This document shows, piece by piece, positions 26,899 to 36,327 of a stretch of 64,000 bases of DNA; the first letter of the stretch is position 1; every line of letters starts with the position of its first letter. The notes below the pieces were generated by a model. That model was not told the DNA's origin. It did no database searches and saw only the letters and a list, made by a program, of their open reading frames with translations. The stretch is from Parendozoicomonas callyspongiae (lineage in GTDB: Bacteria; Pseudomonadota; Gammaproteobacteria; Pseudomonadales; Endozoicomonadaceae). The stretch is from NCBI RefSeq assembly GCF_023502345.1, contig NZ_JAMFLX010000013.1, positions 1 to 64,000 on the forward strand, given 5' to 3'. Position numbers and translations under genes: made by a program.

Positions 26899-28071
26899 AT
26901 GAAAAAGGTCTTCGGTCCTGGCGTCTTGCTGATTTGTATCCTGGTTCTTCTGCTGTTGTGGCTGGTGCCGCCCTTCGTAGAAAGATCAAAGAATCAGGTT
27001 GAAGATCATGGTCCATTTGCTCTGTCTGATCAGACTGTGGCCCTGCATAAAACTCTGCTGGTAGCTGATCTGCATGCAGACAGTCTATTGTGGAGTCGGG
27101 ATCTTCGTAAAAAATCCACCTATGGCCATGTTGACCTTCCCAGGCTCCGGGAAGGGAATGTTGCTATCCAGGTCTTTCCGGCTGTTACCAAATCTCCACG
27201 CGGAATGAATTACGAGAGTAATGAAGCCGATGCCCCCGACAATATAAAACTGCTGGCCATGGCACAGCTATGGCCACCAAAAACCTGGGATAGCATTCTT
27301 GAGCGGGCTTATTACCAGGCTGAAAAGCTGGCTTATCTGGAAGAGAATGAACCGGAATCACTGAAAATTATCAGAACCCGCAGTGATTTGAAAATGGTGC
27401 TGGCAGAGCGGGCTAACAGGGGTAGTCAGAAAGTTGCAGCCCTTCTTGCCATGGAAGGAGCGCATCCCTTTGAGGGCAAGCTGACCAATATTCAAAACCT
27501 GTATAACGTTGGATATAGAATGGCTGGTTTGCAGCACTTCTTTGATAATGAGTTGGGTGGATCACTTCATGGAACGTCCGGTGAAGGGTTAACTGCTTTT
27601 GGTCGCGCTGCCGTGGTTTTGATGGACGATATGAATATGATTATTGATGTTGCCCATTCCTCTCCACAGGTGGTGAAAGATACTTTGGCAATAACAGAGC
27701 GCCCCGTGATTGTTTCCCATACTGGTATGCGCGGCCTCTGTGATACCCCTCGGAATATATCTGATAGCTTGATGCGGTTGATTGCCAACAAGGGTGGGTT
27801 GATTGGAATTGGCTACTGGGCTGATGCCAGCTGTGACACCTCACCTGAAGGTATTGCAAAAATGATTCGGTATGCGGTTGATGTTGTGGGTGTTGATCAT
27901 GTTGCGCTGGGATCTGATTTTGATGGTGCTGTGACGACAGGATTTGATACATCCGAGCTACCGGCTTTAACCCAGGCGCTGATGTTTGCCGGTTTCAAAG
28001 AACCGGAAATCAGGAAAGTTATGGGAGAGAATGTGCGGGACTTTTTCCTGAAATGGCTTCCCGAAAAATAA
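26899..28071 (+). CDS. membrane-anchored dipeptidase, peptidase M19
   Basis: 390 residues with one N-terminal membrane segment (VLLICILVLLLLWLVPPF). The renal dipeptidase family zinc ligands are visible: DLHAD, Glu in LLAMEGAHPF, His in VIVSHTGMRGLCDTPRN, and ALGSDFDGAVTTGFDT. Members cleave dipeptides, including L-D or D-containing ones, and some hydrolyse beta-lactams. The domain would lie outside the inner membrane. It converges on the eda operon, with an inverted repeat between. Confidence 0.88.
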   Translation: MKKVFGPGVLLICILVLLLLWLVPPFVERSKNQVEDHGPFALSDQTVALHKTLLVADLHADSLLWSRDLRKKSTYGHVDLPRLREGNVAIQVFPAVTKSPRGMNYESNEADAPDNIKLLAMAQLWPPKTWDSILERAYYQAEKLAYLEENEPESLKIIRTRSDLKMVLAERANRGSQKVAALLAMEGAHPFEGKLTNIQNLYNVGYRMAGLQHFFDNELGGSLHGTSGEGLTAFGRAAVVLMDDMNMIIDVAHSSPQVVKDTLAITERPVIVSHTGMRGLCDTPRNISDSLMRLIANKGGLIGIGYWADASCDTSPEGIAKMIRYAVDVVGVDHVALGSDFDGAVTTGFDTSELPALTQALMFAGFKEPEIRKVMGENVRDFFLKWLPEK

Positions 28072-28072
28072 T

Positions 28073-28105
28073 AAGCGGGTATCAGCTGCCAACTAAAACC
28101 CGCTT
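28073..28105. terminator. shared hairpin between convergent genes
   Basis: AAGCGGGT (28073-28080) pairs with ACCCGCTT (28098-28105) in the 57 bp between the M19 peptidase stop and the eda stop. It could end transcription from both sides, although no long T run is present. Confidence 0.5.
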
Positions 28106-28128
28106 AATGTATCTGGATAAATACTTGG

Positions 28129-28755
28129 CTACAGGGATGATGCAGCTTTAGTCAGTTTGGTGACTGTTTCCCAGTCACCGGTGGCGACTGCATCTTTAGG
28201 GAGAATCCAGGAACCACCAACACAGGCAACATTTGGCAGACTCAGGTAACTTCTGACATTATCCTCATTGATTCCACCTGTCGGACAGAACTTGATATGT
28301 CCAAACGGGCCTGCCAGTGATTTTAACATAGCTACGCCACCGGACTGTTCGGCAGGGAAAAACTTTAACGTTTCAAACCCGTAAGACACTGCCTGCATCA
28401 CTTCGCTGGCCGTTGCCACTCCCGGGATAAAAGGCAGGCCTGTTTCTTTGGCAACTTCAAAAAGTTCATCGGTAATTCCAGGTGTAACAATATAATCACC
28501 ACCTGCATCAATAACCTGAAGAAATTGCTCGCGGTTAATAACTGTTCCTGCCCCGACAATACAATCAGGAAGTTCTTTCTTCAGTAATCGAATCGCATCA
28601 AGCGCACACTTGCTGCGAAGGGTGATTTCAAAAACAGTAATACCACCTTTTTTCAGGGCATGCCCCATGGGTACGGCCTGATCAAGGTGATCAATAACCA
28701 TGACAGGAATAACAGGTTGCGCTTGTTTAATTATTAATTTGAGTTTGTTTTTCAT
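28129..28755 (-). CDS. eda: KDPG/KHG aldolase
   Basis: 208 residues, normal for Eda. It splits 2-keto-3-deoxy-6-phosphogluconate into pyruvate and glyceraldehyde 3-phosphate. Family motifs: VFEITLRS (catalytic Glu), VGAGTVINREQ, FIPGVAT, and the Schiff-base Lys in LKFFPAE, followed by FCPTGGI. It is the last gene of the uronate operon uxaC-uxuB-uxuA-kdgK-eda; its start touches the kdgK stop, indicating translational coupling. Confidence 0.95.
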   Translation of the reverse strand: MKNKLKLIIKQAQPVIPVMVIDHLDQAVPMGHALKKGGITVFEITLRSKCALDAIRLLKKELPDCIVGAGTVINREQFLQVIDAGGDYIVTPGITDELFEVAKETGLPFIPGVATASEVMQAVSYGFETLKFFPAEQSGGVAMLKSLAGPFGHIKFCPTGGINEDNVRSYLSLPNVACVGGSWILPKDAVATGDWETVTKLTKAASSL

Positions 28756-29735
28756 TATTGTTGGAGATCCTGGATCACATTTTTTATTGCTTCCTGAGGC
28801 ACGATAGCCCCTTTGTGCTGAATAACCTCTGCTGCCATGGCATGGCCAAAGCGGGCAGCTTCAATAGGGGGGTAGTTTCTTACTCTGGCTGCCAGGTAAC
28901 CTCCGTTGAAGGAATCTCCGGCAGCAGTCGTATCAAGAACAGTTTTTACTTTTTTGGCTGGAATCAGCTTTCGCTCATCCCGAAATTCGACAATACACCC
29001 TTCAGCTCCACTCTTAACCACAACTTCTGGAATGCCTTGAAGACGTTGCAAAGTTTCTTCCGGAGTTCTGTCACCAAAAAGTGCCTGCTCATCATCAAAT
29101 GTCACCAGGGCGAGGCTGGTTAAATCAAGAACCTGATTGACTGTTTCCAGGGCTTCGCTGGTACTGTTCCACAGCCTGGGGCGGTAGTTATTATCGAAGA
29201 TAATGGAGGTGCCATTTTCCTGCGCTTTTTGCAGCAACGCTATCAGTCTGATTCTGCTTTGTGGATCAAGAATCGCCAGCGATATACCGGAAAGGTAAAT
29301 ATGGGAGAAATCATGAGTCAGGCTTTTCAGCTGCAGATCACTCAGACCTTCATGATTTCTATGATCTCCATTACTGACATTATCCCCAAACAATTTACGG
29401 GCGGCAGAATCATTGCGCCAATAGAAAAAACTACGTTCACCGCTTTTATCAAGTTGAATCGAATAAAGGCCGGGGAGCTTGTCTTTGATATGAGCGATAT
29501 GGTCACACTCAATACCTTCTTTACTCCAGCTGAACATCATCTGTTCACTGAGAGGGTCTTCTCCCAGGGCGGTAATGAAACTGACTCTGCACCGGGTTCC
29601 TTTTAAACCTCTTGCCAGATAAACCGCCGTATTCAGTGTGTCGCCGGCGAAAGATTTCTGATAGGTGCTATGCCCGATATCAGAAAGTTCAACCATGCAT
29701 TCACCAATAACGGCAATTCGAGTGGCTCGGTTCAT
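28755..29735 (-). CDS. kdgK: 2-keto-3-deoxygluconate kinase
   Basis: 326 residues, PfkB/ribokinase family. It phosphorylates KDG to KDPG with ATP. Features: [13 protein letters not shown] at the start, [12 protein letters not shown], the substrate region [11 protein letters not shown], and the PfkB signature [15 protein letters not shown] with the catalytic Asp. It overlaps uxuA by four bases (ATGA type) and abuts eda, so the three are translated as one unit. Confidence 0.94.
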   Translation of the reverse strand: MNRATRIAVIGECMVELSDIGHSTYQKSFAGDTLNTAVYLARGLKGTRCRVSFITALGEDPLSEQMMFSWSKEGIECDHIAHIKDKLPGLYSIQLDKSGERSFFYWRNDSAARKLFGDNVSNGDHRNHEGLSDLQLKSLTHDFSHIYLSGISLAILDPQSRIRLIALLQKAQENGTSIIFDNNYRPRLWNSTSEALETVNQVLDLTSLALVTFDDEQALFGDRTPEETLQRLQGIPEVVVKSGAEGCIVEFRDERKLIPAKKVKTVLDTTAAGDSFNGGYLAARVRNYPPIEAARFGHAMAAEVIQHKGAIVPQEAIKNVIQDLQQ

Positions 29736-30958
29736 GCCTGCTGTTCCTTTTCAGCAAGATCGAGTTGGGCATTGATGGCAGTCATCATGCCGCGCAGCTC
29801 TGCAAGGCCGCGCATCCGACCAATGCAGGAATAGCCAGGATTGGTCTTTTTATTCAAATCATCCAGCATCTGGTGACCATGATCAGGGCGAACCGGCATA
29901 CGCAGGTCATTGCGCCCTTCATGGATGCGAGTTCGCTGTTCTTCCAGCAGGGCGCGGATAACGTTGTACATATCCACATCACCATCAAGGTGATCGGCTT
30001 CGTGAAAACTCCAGCCATCGGATTCAAACTTGGTACTGCGTAGGTGCACAAAATGAATACGGGAACCCAGGCGCTTCACCATTCCGGGCAGATCAATATC
30101 CTGCTGTGCACCTAAAGAACCGGTACAGAACGTGATGCCATTGGATGGGCTGTTAACCTCTTCGGTTATACGGCGGTAGTCGCTCTCAGTGCTGGCTATA
30201 CGGGGCAGCCCGAGAATCGGTCGGGGCGGGTCATCCGGATGGATTGCCATCTTTACACCGAATTCTTCTGCAACCGGTACCACAGCCCCAAGGAATTGAA
30301 TCAGGTTTGAATGCAGAGTTTCAGCGTCAATATCTGAATAGCTGTCGAGAGCTTCCTGAAGCTGTTGCAGGGTATAACCCTCTTCTGCGCCGGGCAGGCC
30401 GGCAATAATATTTTTAATAAGAGTTGTTTTATTTTCGTGGCTCATCACCTCAAAGTAATGGCGGGCTTTTTCCTGAGTTGGTAAGTCATACTCGGCCTCT
30501 GCTCCAGGGCGTTGCAGCAGGTGAATATCAAAGGTCGCAAAGGCTGTATGGTCATAACGCAGGGCTCGGGAGCCATCATGAAACTCCCATGCCAGATCAG
30601 TTCTGGTCCAGTCCAGTACCGGCATAAAGTTGTAGCAGACGGTGTCTATACCGCAGGAAGCAAGGTTACGGATGGTTTGCTGATAGTTGGCGATATGGCG
30701 CTCAAAATCACCGCAGCGTTTTTTAATATCTTCTGTGACCGGGACGCTTTCCACAACAGACCAGGTCAGGCCGCTGCGACGGTTGCGAACAGAATCCCAT
30801 TCGATCATCTGCTTTCGTTTCTGAATATCTTCAACAGGCCAGACTTCACCATTTGGAATATGGTGCAGGGCATTAACAATGCCGGTTGCTCCGGTTTGCA
30901 GTATGTCCTGCAGAGTGACGGGGTCATTGGGTCCATACCAGCGCCAGGTTTGTTCCAT
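29732..30958 (-). CDS. uxuA: mannonate dehydratase
   Basis: 408 residues from the ATG opening [18 protein letters not shown], the usual UxuA start; an upstream GTG adds five codons but is not needed. UxuA dehydrates D-mannonate to KDG. Motifs include [39 protein letters not shown] and FVHLRST, with the His/Cys/Asp metal ligands of the xylose isomerase-like barrel. It is third in the uronate operon. Confidence 0.95.
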   Translation of the reverse strand: MEQTWRWYGPNDPVTLQDILQTGATGIVNALHHIPNGEVWPVEDIQKRKQMIEWDSVRNRRSGLTWSVVESVPVTEDIKKRCGDFERHIANYQQTIRNLASCGIDTVCYNFMPVLDWTRTDLAWEFHDGSRALRYDHTAFATFDIHLLQRPGAEAEYDLPTQEKARHYFEVMSHENKTTLIKNIIAGLPGAEEGYTLQQLQEALDSYSDIDAETLHSNLIQFLGAVVPVAEEFGVKMAIHPDDPPRPILGLPRIASTESDYRRITEEVNSPSNGITFCTGSLGAQQDIDLPGMVKRLGSRIHFVHLRSTKFESDGWSFHEADHLDGDVDMYNVIRALLEEQRTRIHEGRNDLRMPVRPDHGHQMLDDLNKKTNPGYSCIGRMRGLAELRGMMTAINAQLDLAEKEQQA

Positions 30959-31000
30959 AGCGTTCACACTCACTCATAAAATCTGATCTGTTATTGTTAT

Positions 31001-31027
31001 GGCCAGCTCAAATTAAGAGAGCTGGCC
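31001..31027 (-). other. intercistronic hairpin between uxuB and uxuA
   Basis: GGCCAGCTC (31001-31009) pairs perfectly with GAGCTGGCC (31019-31027). It lies inside the operon between the uxuB stop and the uxuA start and lacks a T run. RNA processing, stability or partial termination are possible uses. Confidence 0.5.
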
Positions 31028-31037
31028 TGTTGTCGGA

Positions 31038-32513
31038 CTATTCAGTCAGACTTGCAACTGCACCTTGCGCTCCCTTCTCTGCCAGCAGCTGGCTTGCATC
31101 CAGAACGCTTTTCACAAAATGTTCGTTCTGGGGCAGGTCTTCTCCAAAGATGGAGTTCACAGAAAGGAATGTTTTTACACGCAATTCCAGACTGTCCTTA
31201 TGGATATCTGCAACCAGTTTCAGCTCTGCGGCCATGGGATCACGGATATCGATCGGGTTGCCGTGTTCATCAACAGCACTGACATATTTCATCCAGCCTG
31301 CCACTGCTAAAGCAAGCGGTGTGAAGCAGCCGCCATTCTCCAAATGCCAACGAATAGTGTTAAGCCAGCGCTGGGGGATTTTCTGAGAACCATCCATCGC
31401 AATCTGCCAGGTTCTGTGAGCCAGTCCGGGATTGCAGAAACGGTCAATCAACTGTTGTGCATAGCCCTGCAGGTCAGTTCCTTCCTGCATACTCAGAGTC
31501 GGTATGACAACCTCAAGCATCAACTTCCGCACTGCAGCATAGTAGTAGCTGTCTGACATTGCTTCGCTGATTGTCGGGTAACCACCCAGATAGCCAAGAT
31601 AGGCCAGGAAAGAGTGACTGCCATTCAGCATGCGCAGCTTCATCTCTTCATAAGGGCGAACATCTGCCACAAAAATCACACCGGGTACATCATCCCAGTC
31701 CGGGCGGCCCATCACGAAGTTATCTTCAATAACCCACTGGCGGAACGCTTCACAGACGATGGCACCGTTATCTCCCTCACCAATTTCTTCAGCGACAGCT
31801 GCCAGACTTTCTGGCGTTGCTGCAGGAACAATCCGGTCAACCATGGTGCATGGGAATGTGCACTGGTCGCCAATCCAGCGGGCTAGATCCTGATCAATAA
31901 GAGAGGCAAACTGGAGCACAGCATTACGGGTGCGTTTACCGTTGTCAGGCATATTGTCACAGCTAAGAACTGTAAACGGACAAATACCCGCCGCTCGACG
32001 TTTAGCCAGGGCAGCCACAATAATGCCAATGGCTGATTTAGGATGTTCAGGGTTTTGAAGGTCGTGCTCAATCAGAGGGTTATCTAGCAGTAGCTTACCG
32101 TTGGCAAGGTTGGTGCAATAACCCTTCTCGGTCACAGTCAGAGAAACGATCCGGGTTGATTCCTGGCTCATCAGATCAATCAGAGGGCGACGATCTTCGG
32201 CAGCATACATAGAATCAATAATTGAGCTGATAAGCTTGTGGTTACGCTTACCTTTGCAATCGGTTTCTGTGATTGTGAACAGGTTGTCCTGAGCTTTCAG
32301 GCTTTCGACCAGCTTTTGTCCACCAACGATATTGGCAGATATGATTCCCCAGTTGCGCTGGCCGGAGATAGCCATAAATTCATCAGTTAAGACTGCCTGA
32401 TGAGCACGATGAAAAGCACCCAGCCCCAGATGGACAATGCCTGGAGTAATCTGGTCTCTTTTTTTCAGCCGGTGGCTGACATTCACGAAATGGGCTGTTT
32501 TTGTATTTAGCAT
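31038..32513 (-). CDS. uxuB: fructuronate reductase / D-mannonate oxidoreductase
   Basis: 491 residues, close to E. coli UxuB (486). Polyol-specific long-chain dehydrogenase family: PGIVHLGLGAFHRAHQAVLTDE (dinucleotide binding), FTVLSCDNMPDNG, CTMVDRIVPAATPE, and the catalytic Lys region EEMKLRMLNGSHSFLAYLGYLGG. It reduces D-fructuronate to D-mannonate with NADH. Second gene of the uronate operon. A paralogue about 10 kb away sits in the TRAP transporter operon. Confidence 0.92.
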   Translation of the reverse strand: MLNTKTAHFVNVSHRLKKRDQITPGIVHLGLGAFHRAHQAVLTDEFMAISGQRNWGIISANIVGGQKLVESLKAQDNLFTITETDCKGKRNHKLISSIIDSMYAAEDRRPLIDLMSQESTRIVSLTVTEKGYCTNLANGKLLLDNPLIEHDLQNPEHPKSAIGIIVAALAKRRAAGICPFTVLSCDNMPDNGKRTRNAVLQFASLIDQDLARWIGDQCTFPCTMVDRIVPAATPESLAAVAEEIGEGDNGAIVCEAFRQWVIEDNFVMGRPDWDDVPGVIFVADVRPYEEMKLRMLNGSHSFLAYLGYLGGYPTISEAMSDSYYYAAVRKLMLEVVIPTLSMQEGTDLQGYAQQLIDRFCNPGLAHRTWQIAMDGSQKIPQRWLNTIRWHLENGGCFTPLALAVAGWMKYVSAVDEHGNPIDIRDPMAAELKLVADIHKDSLELRVKTFLSVNSIFGEDLPQNEHFVKSVLDASQLLAEKGAQGAVASLTE

Positions 32514-32549
32514 GACAATCTCAATCCATTAAGTACCGTCCCTGATAGA

Positions 32550-32572
32550 GGCGAGCTTTATGGATGCTCGCC
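32550..32572 (-). other. intercistronic hairpin between uxaC and uxuB
   Basis: GGCGAGC (32550-32556) pairs with GCTCGCC (32566-32572) around a 9-base loop in the 67-bp gap between uxaC and uxuB. It is a second structured spacer in the same operon. Confidence 0.45.
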
Positions 32573-32580
32573 GGTGAAGC

Positions 32581-34023
32581 TCAAAGCCGGTACGCCTGTT
32601 TCGGCAGGCTGTAGGTCAGATCTTTTGCTATCTCCAGGGCTTCAGTCATGGAGAGCAGATGTTCGCAGACGTAGTGTGCCAAAAAGTTTGAGTCGACACG
32701 CCGCGCTACATCATGGCGAGCAGGAATAGATAAAAAAGCTCTTGTATCGTCGTTAAAACCGACGGTGTTATAGAAACCGGCGGCTTCGGTAACCTGACGG
32801 CGATACCGCATCATTCCCTCGGGAGAGTCGTGGAACCACCATGCGGGGCCGATTTTCAGCGCCGGATAATGCCCGGCTAATGGTGCAATTTCCCGGCTGT
32901 AAGTGGTTTCATCCATATTGAATGCGATAATGGTCAGGTTGGGGTTGTTACCCACTTCGCAGAGCAGTGGTCGGAAGCCATTGACGAAATTGACTTGCGT
33001 TGGGATGTCGCAGCCCTTGTCTGAACCGAACTTGTTATACACTTCGGTGTTGTGATTCCTTAGGCAGCCGACGTGTATTTGCATAACAAGACCGTCGTCA
33101 CAACTCATGCGAGCATTCTCGATCAGCATATGTCCACGAAACAGTTCCGCTTCTTCGGGCGAGCATGCTCCGGCAATTGCTTTGGTCAGAAGCTCCTGAC
33201 ACTTCTCTTTTGAGAGAATGGTTGTGAATGCTGTTGGGAAACCATGGTCAGTCGCAGTTGCGCCGGTCTCCTTGAAGAAAGCCCGGCGTTTGCGAATAGC
33301 TTCCAGATAGCTGTCCCAGCTGGAAACATCTTCTCCAGTCTGCTCAGCAAGAATGCCCATATGCTTCTGGAAACAAGGATGCTCAGGATTTGTAATATCG
33401 TCGGGGCGGAAAGTGGTCAGCACCCGGCCATCCCAACCGGAAGTATTGATCTTCTTATGAGACTCAAGAGTTTCAACAGCAAACTCTGTTGTAGCCAGAG
33501 CTTCGATATTGAATGACTTGAAAAGGCTTCTTGGCAGAAACTCTTCGGTACCAAGCTTGGCATCTATATAGTCATAGATCCGGTCAGCAGTGTTTTCATT
33601 TAAAGGTTCATCCACACCCAGAACTTCAGTTAACGCGTGAGCCATCCAGATTTTGGAGGGGGTGCCGCGATATAGGTGAAAGTTTTTGGCAAACAGCTTC
33701 CAGATCTTGCGTGGGTTCTGTTCGACCTCAATACCTTCTTTTGCCGGAACCCCTACTGCTTCCATAGGAACGCCCTGGCTGTAGAGCATCCGGAAAACAT
33801 AATGATCAGGCTTGATCAGAAAATCAGCCGGGTTATCAAAGCGTTTGTTATCTGCATACCAGCGCGGGTCTGTATGACCATGGGGACTGATAATTGGCAG
33901 ATCTTTGATGCAGGTATAGATATCCCGTGCTACTGCTCTGATGCTTGGATCAGCAGAAAAAAGACGATCAGGATGCAGTCGGTGATCACTGATTTGATTA
34001 TCGGAAAAATATTGTCCGTTCAT
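32581..34023 (-). CDS. uxaC: glucuronate isomerase
   Basis: 480 residues, slightly longer than E. coli UxaC (470). It interconverts D-glucuronate and D-fructuronate (and galacturonate and tagaturonate). Motifs: LPIISPHGHTDPRWYADN (metal-binding His pair), TTFRPDDI, VQIHVGCLRNHN and GFNDDTRAFLSIPARHDVARRVD. It is the first gene of the operon, so the promoter should lie in the roughly 380 bp upstream. No uxaA/uxaB genes are seen here, so the glucuronate branch is favoured. Confidence 0.95.
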   Translation of the reverse strand: MNGQYFSDNQISDHRLHPDRLFSADPSIRAVARDIYTCIKDLPIISPHGHTDPRWYADNKRFDNPADFLIKPDHYVFRMLYSQGVPMEAVGVPAKEGIEVEQNPRKIWKLFAKNFHLYRGTPSKIWMAHALTEVLGVDEPLNENTADRIYDYIDAKLGTEEFLPRSLFKSFNIEALATTEFAVETLESHKKINTSGWDGRVLTTFRPDDITNPEHPCFQKHMGILAEQTGEDVSSWDSYLEAIRKRRAFFKETGATATDHGFPTAFTTILSKEKCQELLTKAIAGACSPEEAELFRGHMLIENARMSCDDGLVMQIHVGCLRNHNTEVYNKFGSDKGCDIPTQVNFVNGFRPLLCEVGNNPNLTIIAFNMDETTYSREIAPLAGHYPALKIGPAWWFHDSPEGMMRYRRQVTEAAGFYNTVGFNDDTRAFLSIPARHDVARRVDSNFLAHYVCEHLLSMTEALEIAKDLTYSLPKQAYRL

Positions 34024-34405
34024 TGCAATACCTTCTTAATTCGAGCAGTCATCGAAAGATAGAGTTAACCCGCCGGGGTAGTTACCTTAGCGGAGAACTG
34101 CACCCTGCAAAAAAATTTTGTTGCTGCGAGCATCAACAAAGAAATTAGGATTTGTTATGCGCTCTTCCTTATTCGTTAGTCATTTCTGAATTGCCATTTA
34201 TTTATCATCTGGATGAGTCATTATGGAATCTATTTAATAGGGACTCGTGAGAAGTTAAAAGCTTATTAATGTCTTGGCGTAATAATAAAATCTCAACAGG
34301 ACATTTCTTTCTGTGGGTTTATATGGGTGCTGGGCTTTCTGAAAAATAGAAAACGATTTTTTGGTGAGTGTATGAAGGATAGTCTTATGAGTTAAAGGTA
34401 AATGT
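34024..34405. other. promoter region of the uronate operon
   Basis: This 382-bp AT-rich gap lies upstream of uxaC (leftward) and of a small unknown gene (rightward). It contains the imperfect palindrome listed separately. No gene is recognised in it. Confidence 0.5.
34117..34140. promoter_or_regulatory. imperfect 24-bp palindrome upstream of uxaC
   Basis: The half sites TTTGTTGCTGCG and AGCATCAACAAA match at 10 of 12 positions when one is reverse-complemented. The site lies about 95 bp before the uxaC start and is a candidate operator for a GntR- or LacI-type uronate regulator. No such regulator gene is in the window. Confidence 0.45.
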
Positions 34406-34927
34406 ATGTATGTTAGATTTAATGATGGAAATAAAATCAATACTTCAACTGCAATAAGTTTTGGTGAGCATTGTTTAGAAGATAATCGCTCCTGTTTAAG
34501 TAGGATCAGGTCTGGTTATTTTTGTGAAAAATGTTGCATTGTTAAAAATATTAGCGAAAGAATTTGTCGAACTATCAAATCGAATGCTAAATTTGTCTGT
34601 AGATTTGTCGATAGGCGGCTGAAGGCTATTGGGGAATATAATGAAGCAGGTGCACGTCAGCTTAAAAGCCTGCCGCATTACAAGTATTGTATTCGTCCAT
34701 TGTATAAAGCACTTTCTTTAAGAGTTGGTCGGCCTATTGCCACGGTTTGTACATTTCTGGCTGCAGATATCCTGTTTCACGGACTTCCGAGCAAATTAAT
34801 TTATTACTTAAATCATGGGAGGATAAGCCTTAATGCACTGGATTTCATTACATTACCGATCTGGGGGCCAGTAGGGTTTACAGTAGCCTATGCCAAGTAT
34901 ATGAGAACTCGAAATATGACTTCTTAG
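34406..34927 (+). CDS. hypothetical protein, possible membrane association
   Basis: 173 residues; another ATG lies four bases upstream in a different frame. The N-terminal half is Cys-rich (CLEDNRSC, CEKCCIVKN) and basic. The C-terminal half has two moderately hydrophobic stretches (RPIATVCTFLAADILF and ALDFITLPIWGPVGFTVAYA) that could be membrane segments. No family is recognised, and the gene is AT-rich. It is transcribed away from uxaC. Confidence 0.5.
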   Translation: MYVRFNDGNKINTSTAISFGEHCLEDNRSCLSRIRSGYFCEKCCIVKNISERICRTIKSNAKFVCRFVDRRLKAIGEYNEAGARQLKSLPHYKYCIRPLYKALSLRVGRPIATVCTFLAADILFHGLPSKLIYYLNHGRISLNALDFITLPIWGPVGFTVAYAKYMRTRNMTS

Positions 34928-35138
34928 GCTGTTCATTACTGTAATACGATCAATTTTACCAACAGTCAGCGGATTGAATGCCCATTACCACCTCTCATGC
35001 AGATTGACAGCGGATCTGCTTTGGCCTGATCGGACGACCTGGAAAGCCTGTTGGATTGAATCAATTTTATAAAGTTGTGTCACTTTATAGCTCGTATTAG
35101 CCTAAATTAAGTTTTTCTGCTCACTCAGGGGAGGCGTT

Positions 35139-36188
35139 ATGAACTATGGTTTTGGCATCCTGGGTACTGGGACTGTTGCATCCTTTCATGCCCGTGCCAT
35201 CGAAACTCTTTCCGGTGGGAATTTTATCGGGGTCTACAGTCGAACACCTGAAAAGACAGAAGAGTTTTCAAAAAGGCACCATGGAAAAGCTTACTCATCT
35301 TATGCTGAGATGCTGGCAAATCCGGCAGTGCACGTTATCACTATCTGCACCCCATCAGCTCTTCACGGAGAGCATGCTATACGGGCCATTGAGGCTGGCA
35401 AGCATGTTCTGATCGAAAAACCCATGGAAGTTACAGTTGCCGGATGTGACAGAATCATTGCTGCGGCTAAAAAGTATAATGTTGTTGTAGCCAGTATTTT
35501 TCAAAACCGGTTTATACGTGGAGCCCAACTCATAAAAGATGCCCTGGATCAGGAGCGGTTTGGGCGGCTGGTTTTCGGTGATGCCTACGTGAAGTGGTTT
35601 CGCAGTAAGGACTATTATGCCGACCGTCAGGCAAGCGGCACCCTTGCTCTGGATGGTGGTGGTGCACTTATGAACCAGGCTATTCATGCTGTTGATATGC
35701 TGCAGTGGTTTATGGGGCCGGTGCAGTCTGTTTTTGCCTATGCCGATACCCTTGGCCACGATAACCTCAAGGTGGAAGACACATCTGTCGCTGTTCTGCG
35801 TTTTGCAAATGGAGCGATGGGAACAATCGAAGCTTCCACCAGTGTTTACCCAGGATTCTTCAAGACGCTGGAAATTTCCGGAACCAGAGGTGCAGCCACT
35901 CTGGAAGAGGAAAGCCTGGTGAACTGGGCTTTCAAGGAAGAAACTATCGATGATGACATTATCAGGGAGGAGTTTCAGGAGCTGGGTGAAAGCGGGGGTG
36001 GAGTTTCTGATCCGGCAGCAATTGATAATCAACTTCACACTGCACAATTTCAGAACTTTATTGATCACCTTAATGGGGAAGATGATCTTGCAATTGATGC
36101 CAAAGAAGGACGAAAGGCGGTTGAAATTGTTGAAGCCATCTATTTCAGTGTGAAGACTGGGCACTCTGTTTCTATTAATCCTTCATAG
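35139..36188 (+). CDS. Gfo/Idh/MocA family oxidoreductase
   Basis: 349 residues with AGGGGAGG upstream of the ATG. The N-terminal Rossmann domain begins FGILGTGTVASFHARAI, with the family motif HVLIEKPMEVTVAGCD (catalytic E-K-P) and a C-terminal alpha/beta domain starting ALDGGGALMNQAIHAVDMLQWFMG. Such enzymes oxidise or reduce sugars, inositols or sugar acids with NAD(P). Its place between two uronate operons suggests a sugar-derived substrate. Confidence 0.88.
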   Translation: MNYGFGILGTGTVASFHARAIETLSGGNFIGVYSRTPEKTEEFSKRHHGKAYSSYAEMLANPAVHVITICTPSALHGEHAIRAIEAGKHVLIEKPMEVTVAGCDRIIAAAKKYNVVVASIFQNRFIRGAQLIKDALDQERFGRLVFGDAYVKWFRSKDYYADRQASGTLALDGGGALMNQAIHAVDMLQWFMGPVQSVFAYADTLGHDNLKVEDTSVAVLRFANGAMGTIEASTSVYPGFFKTLEISGTRGAATLEEESLVNWAFKEETIDDDIIREEFQELGESGGGVSDPAAIDNQLHTAQFQNFIDHLNGEDDLAIDAKEGRKAVEIVEAIYFSVKTGHSVSINPS

Positions 36189-36327
36189 ATAAGGAATAAA
36201 CAAAGACTACAAAAAACGTTTCTAAAAAAATGCAGTGGTTTCACATTGTGTTTTTTGTGCTTAATCTTCAAAACTGTATCAATTACTATATCTCCGCCAA
36301 TAACAAGAAGTATAAATGGGGGAAGTT

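Noticed and set aside
35355-36164. 269-residue open frame on the minus strand
   Set aside because: Antisense to the Gfo/Idh/MocA gene, which has a complete family signature and a good ribosome-binding site.
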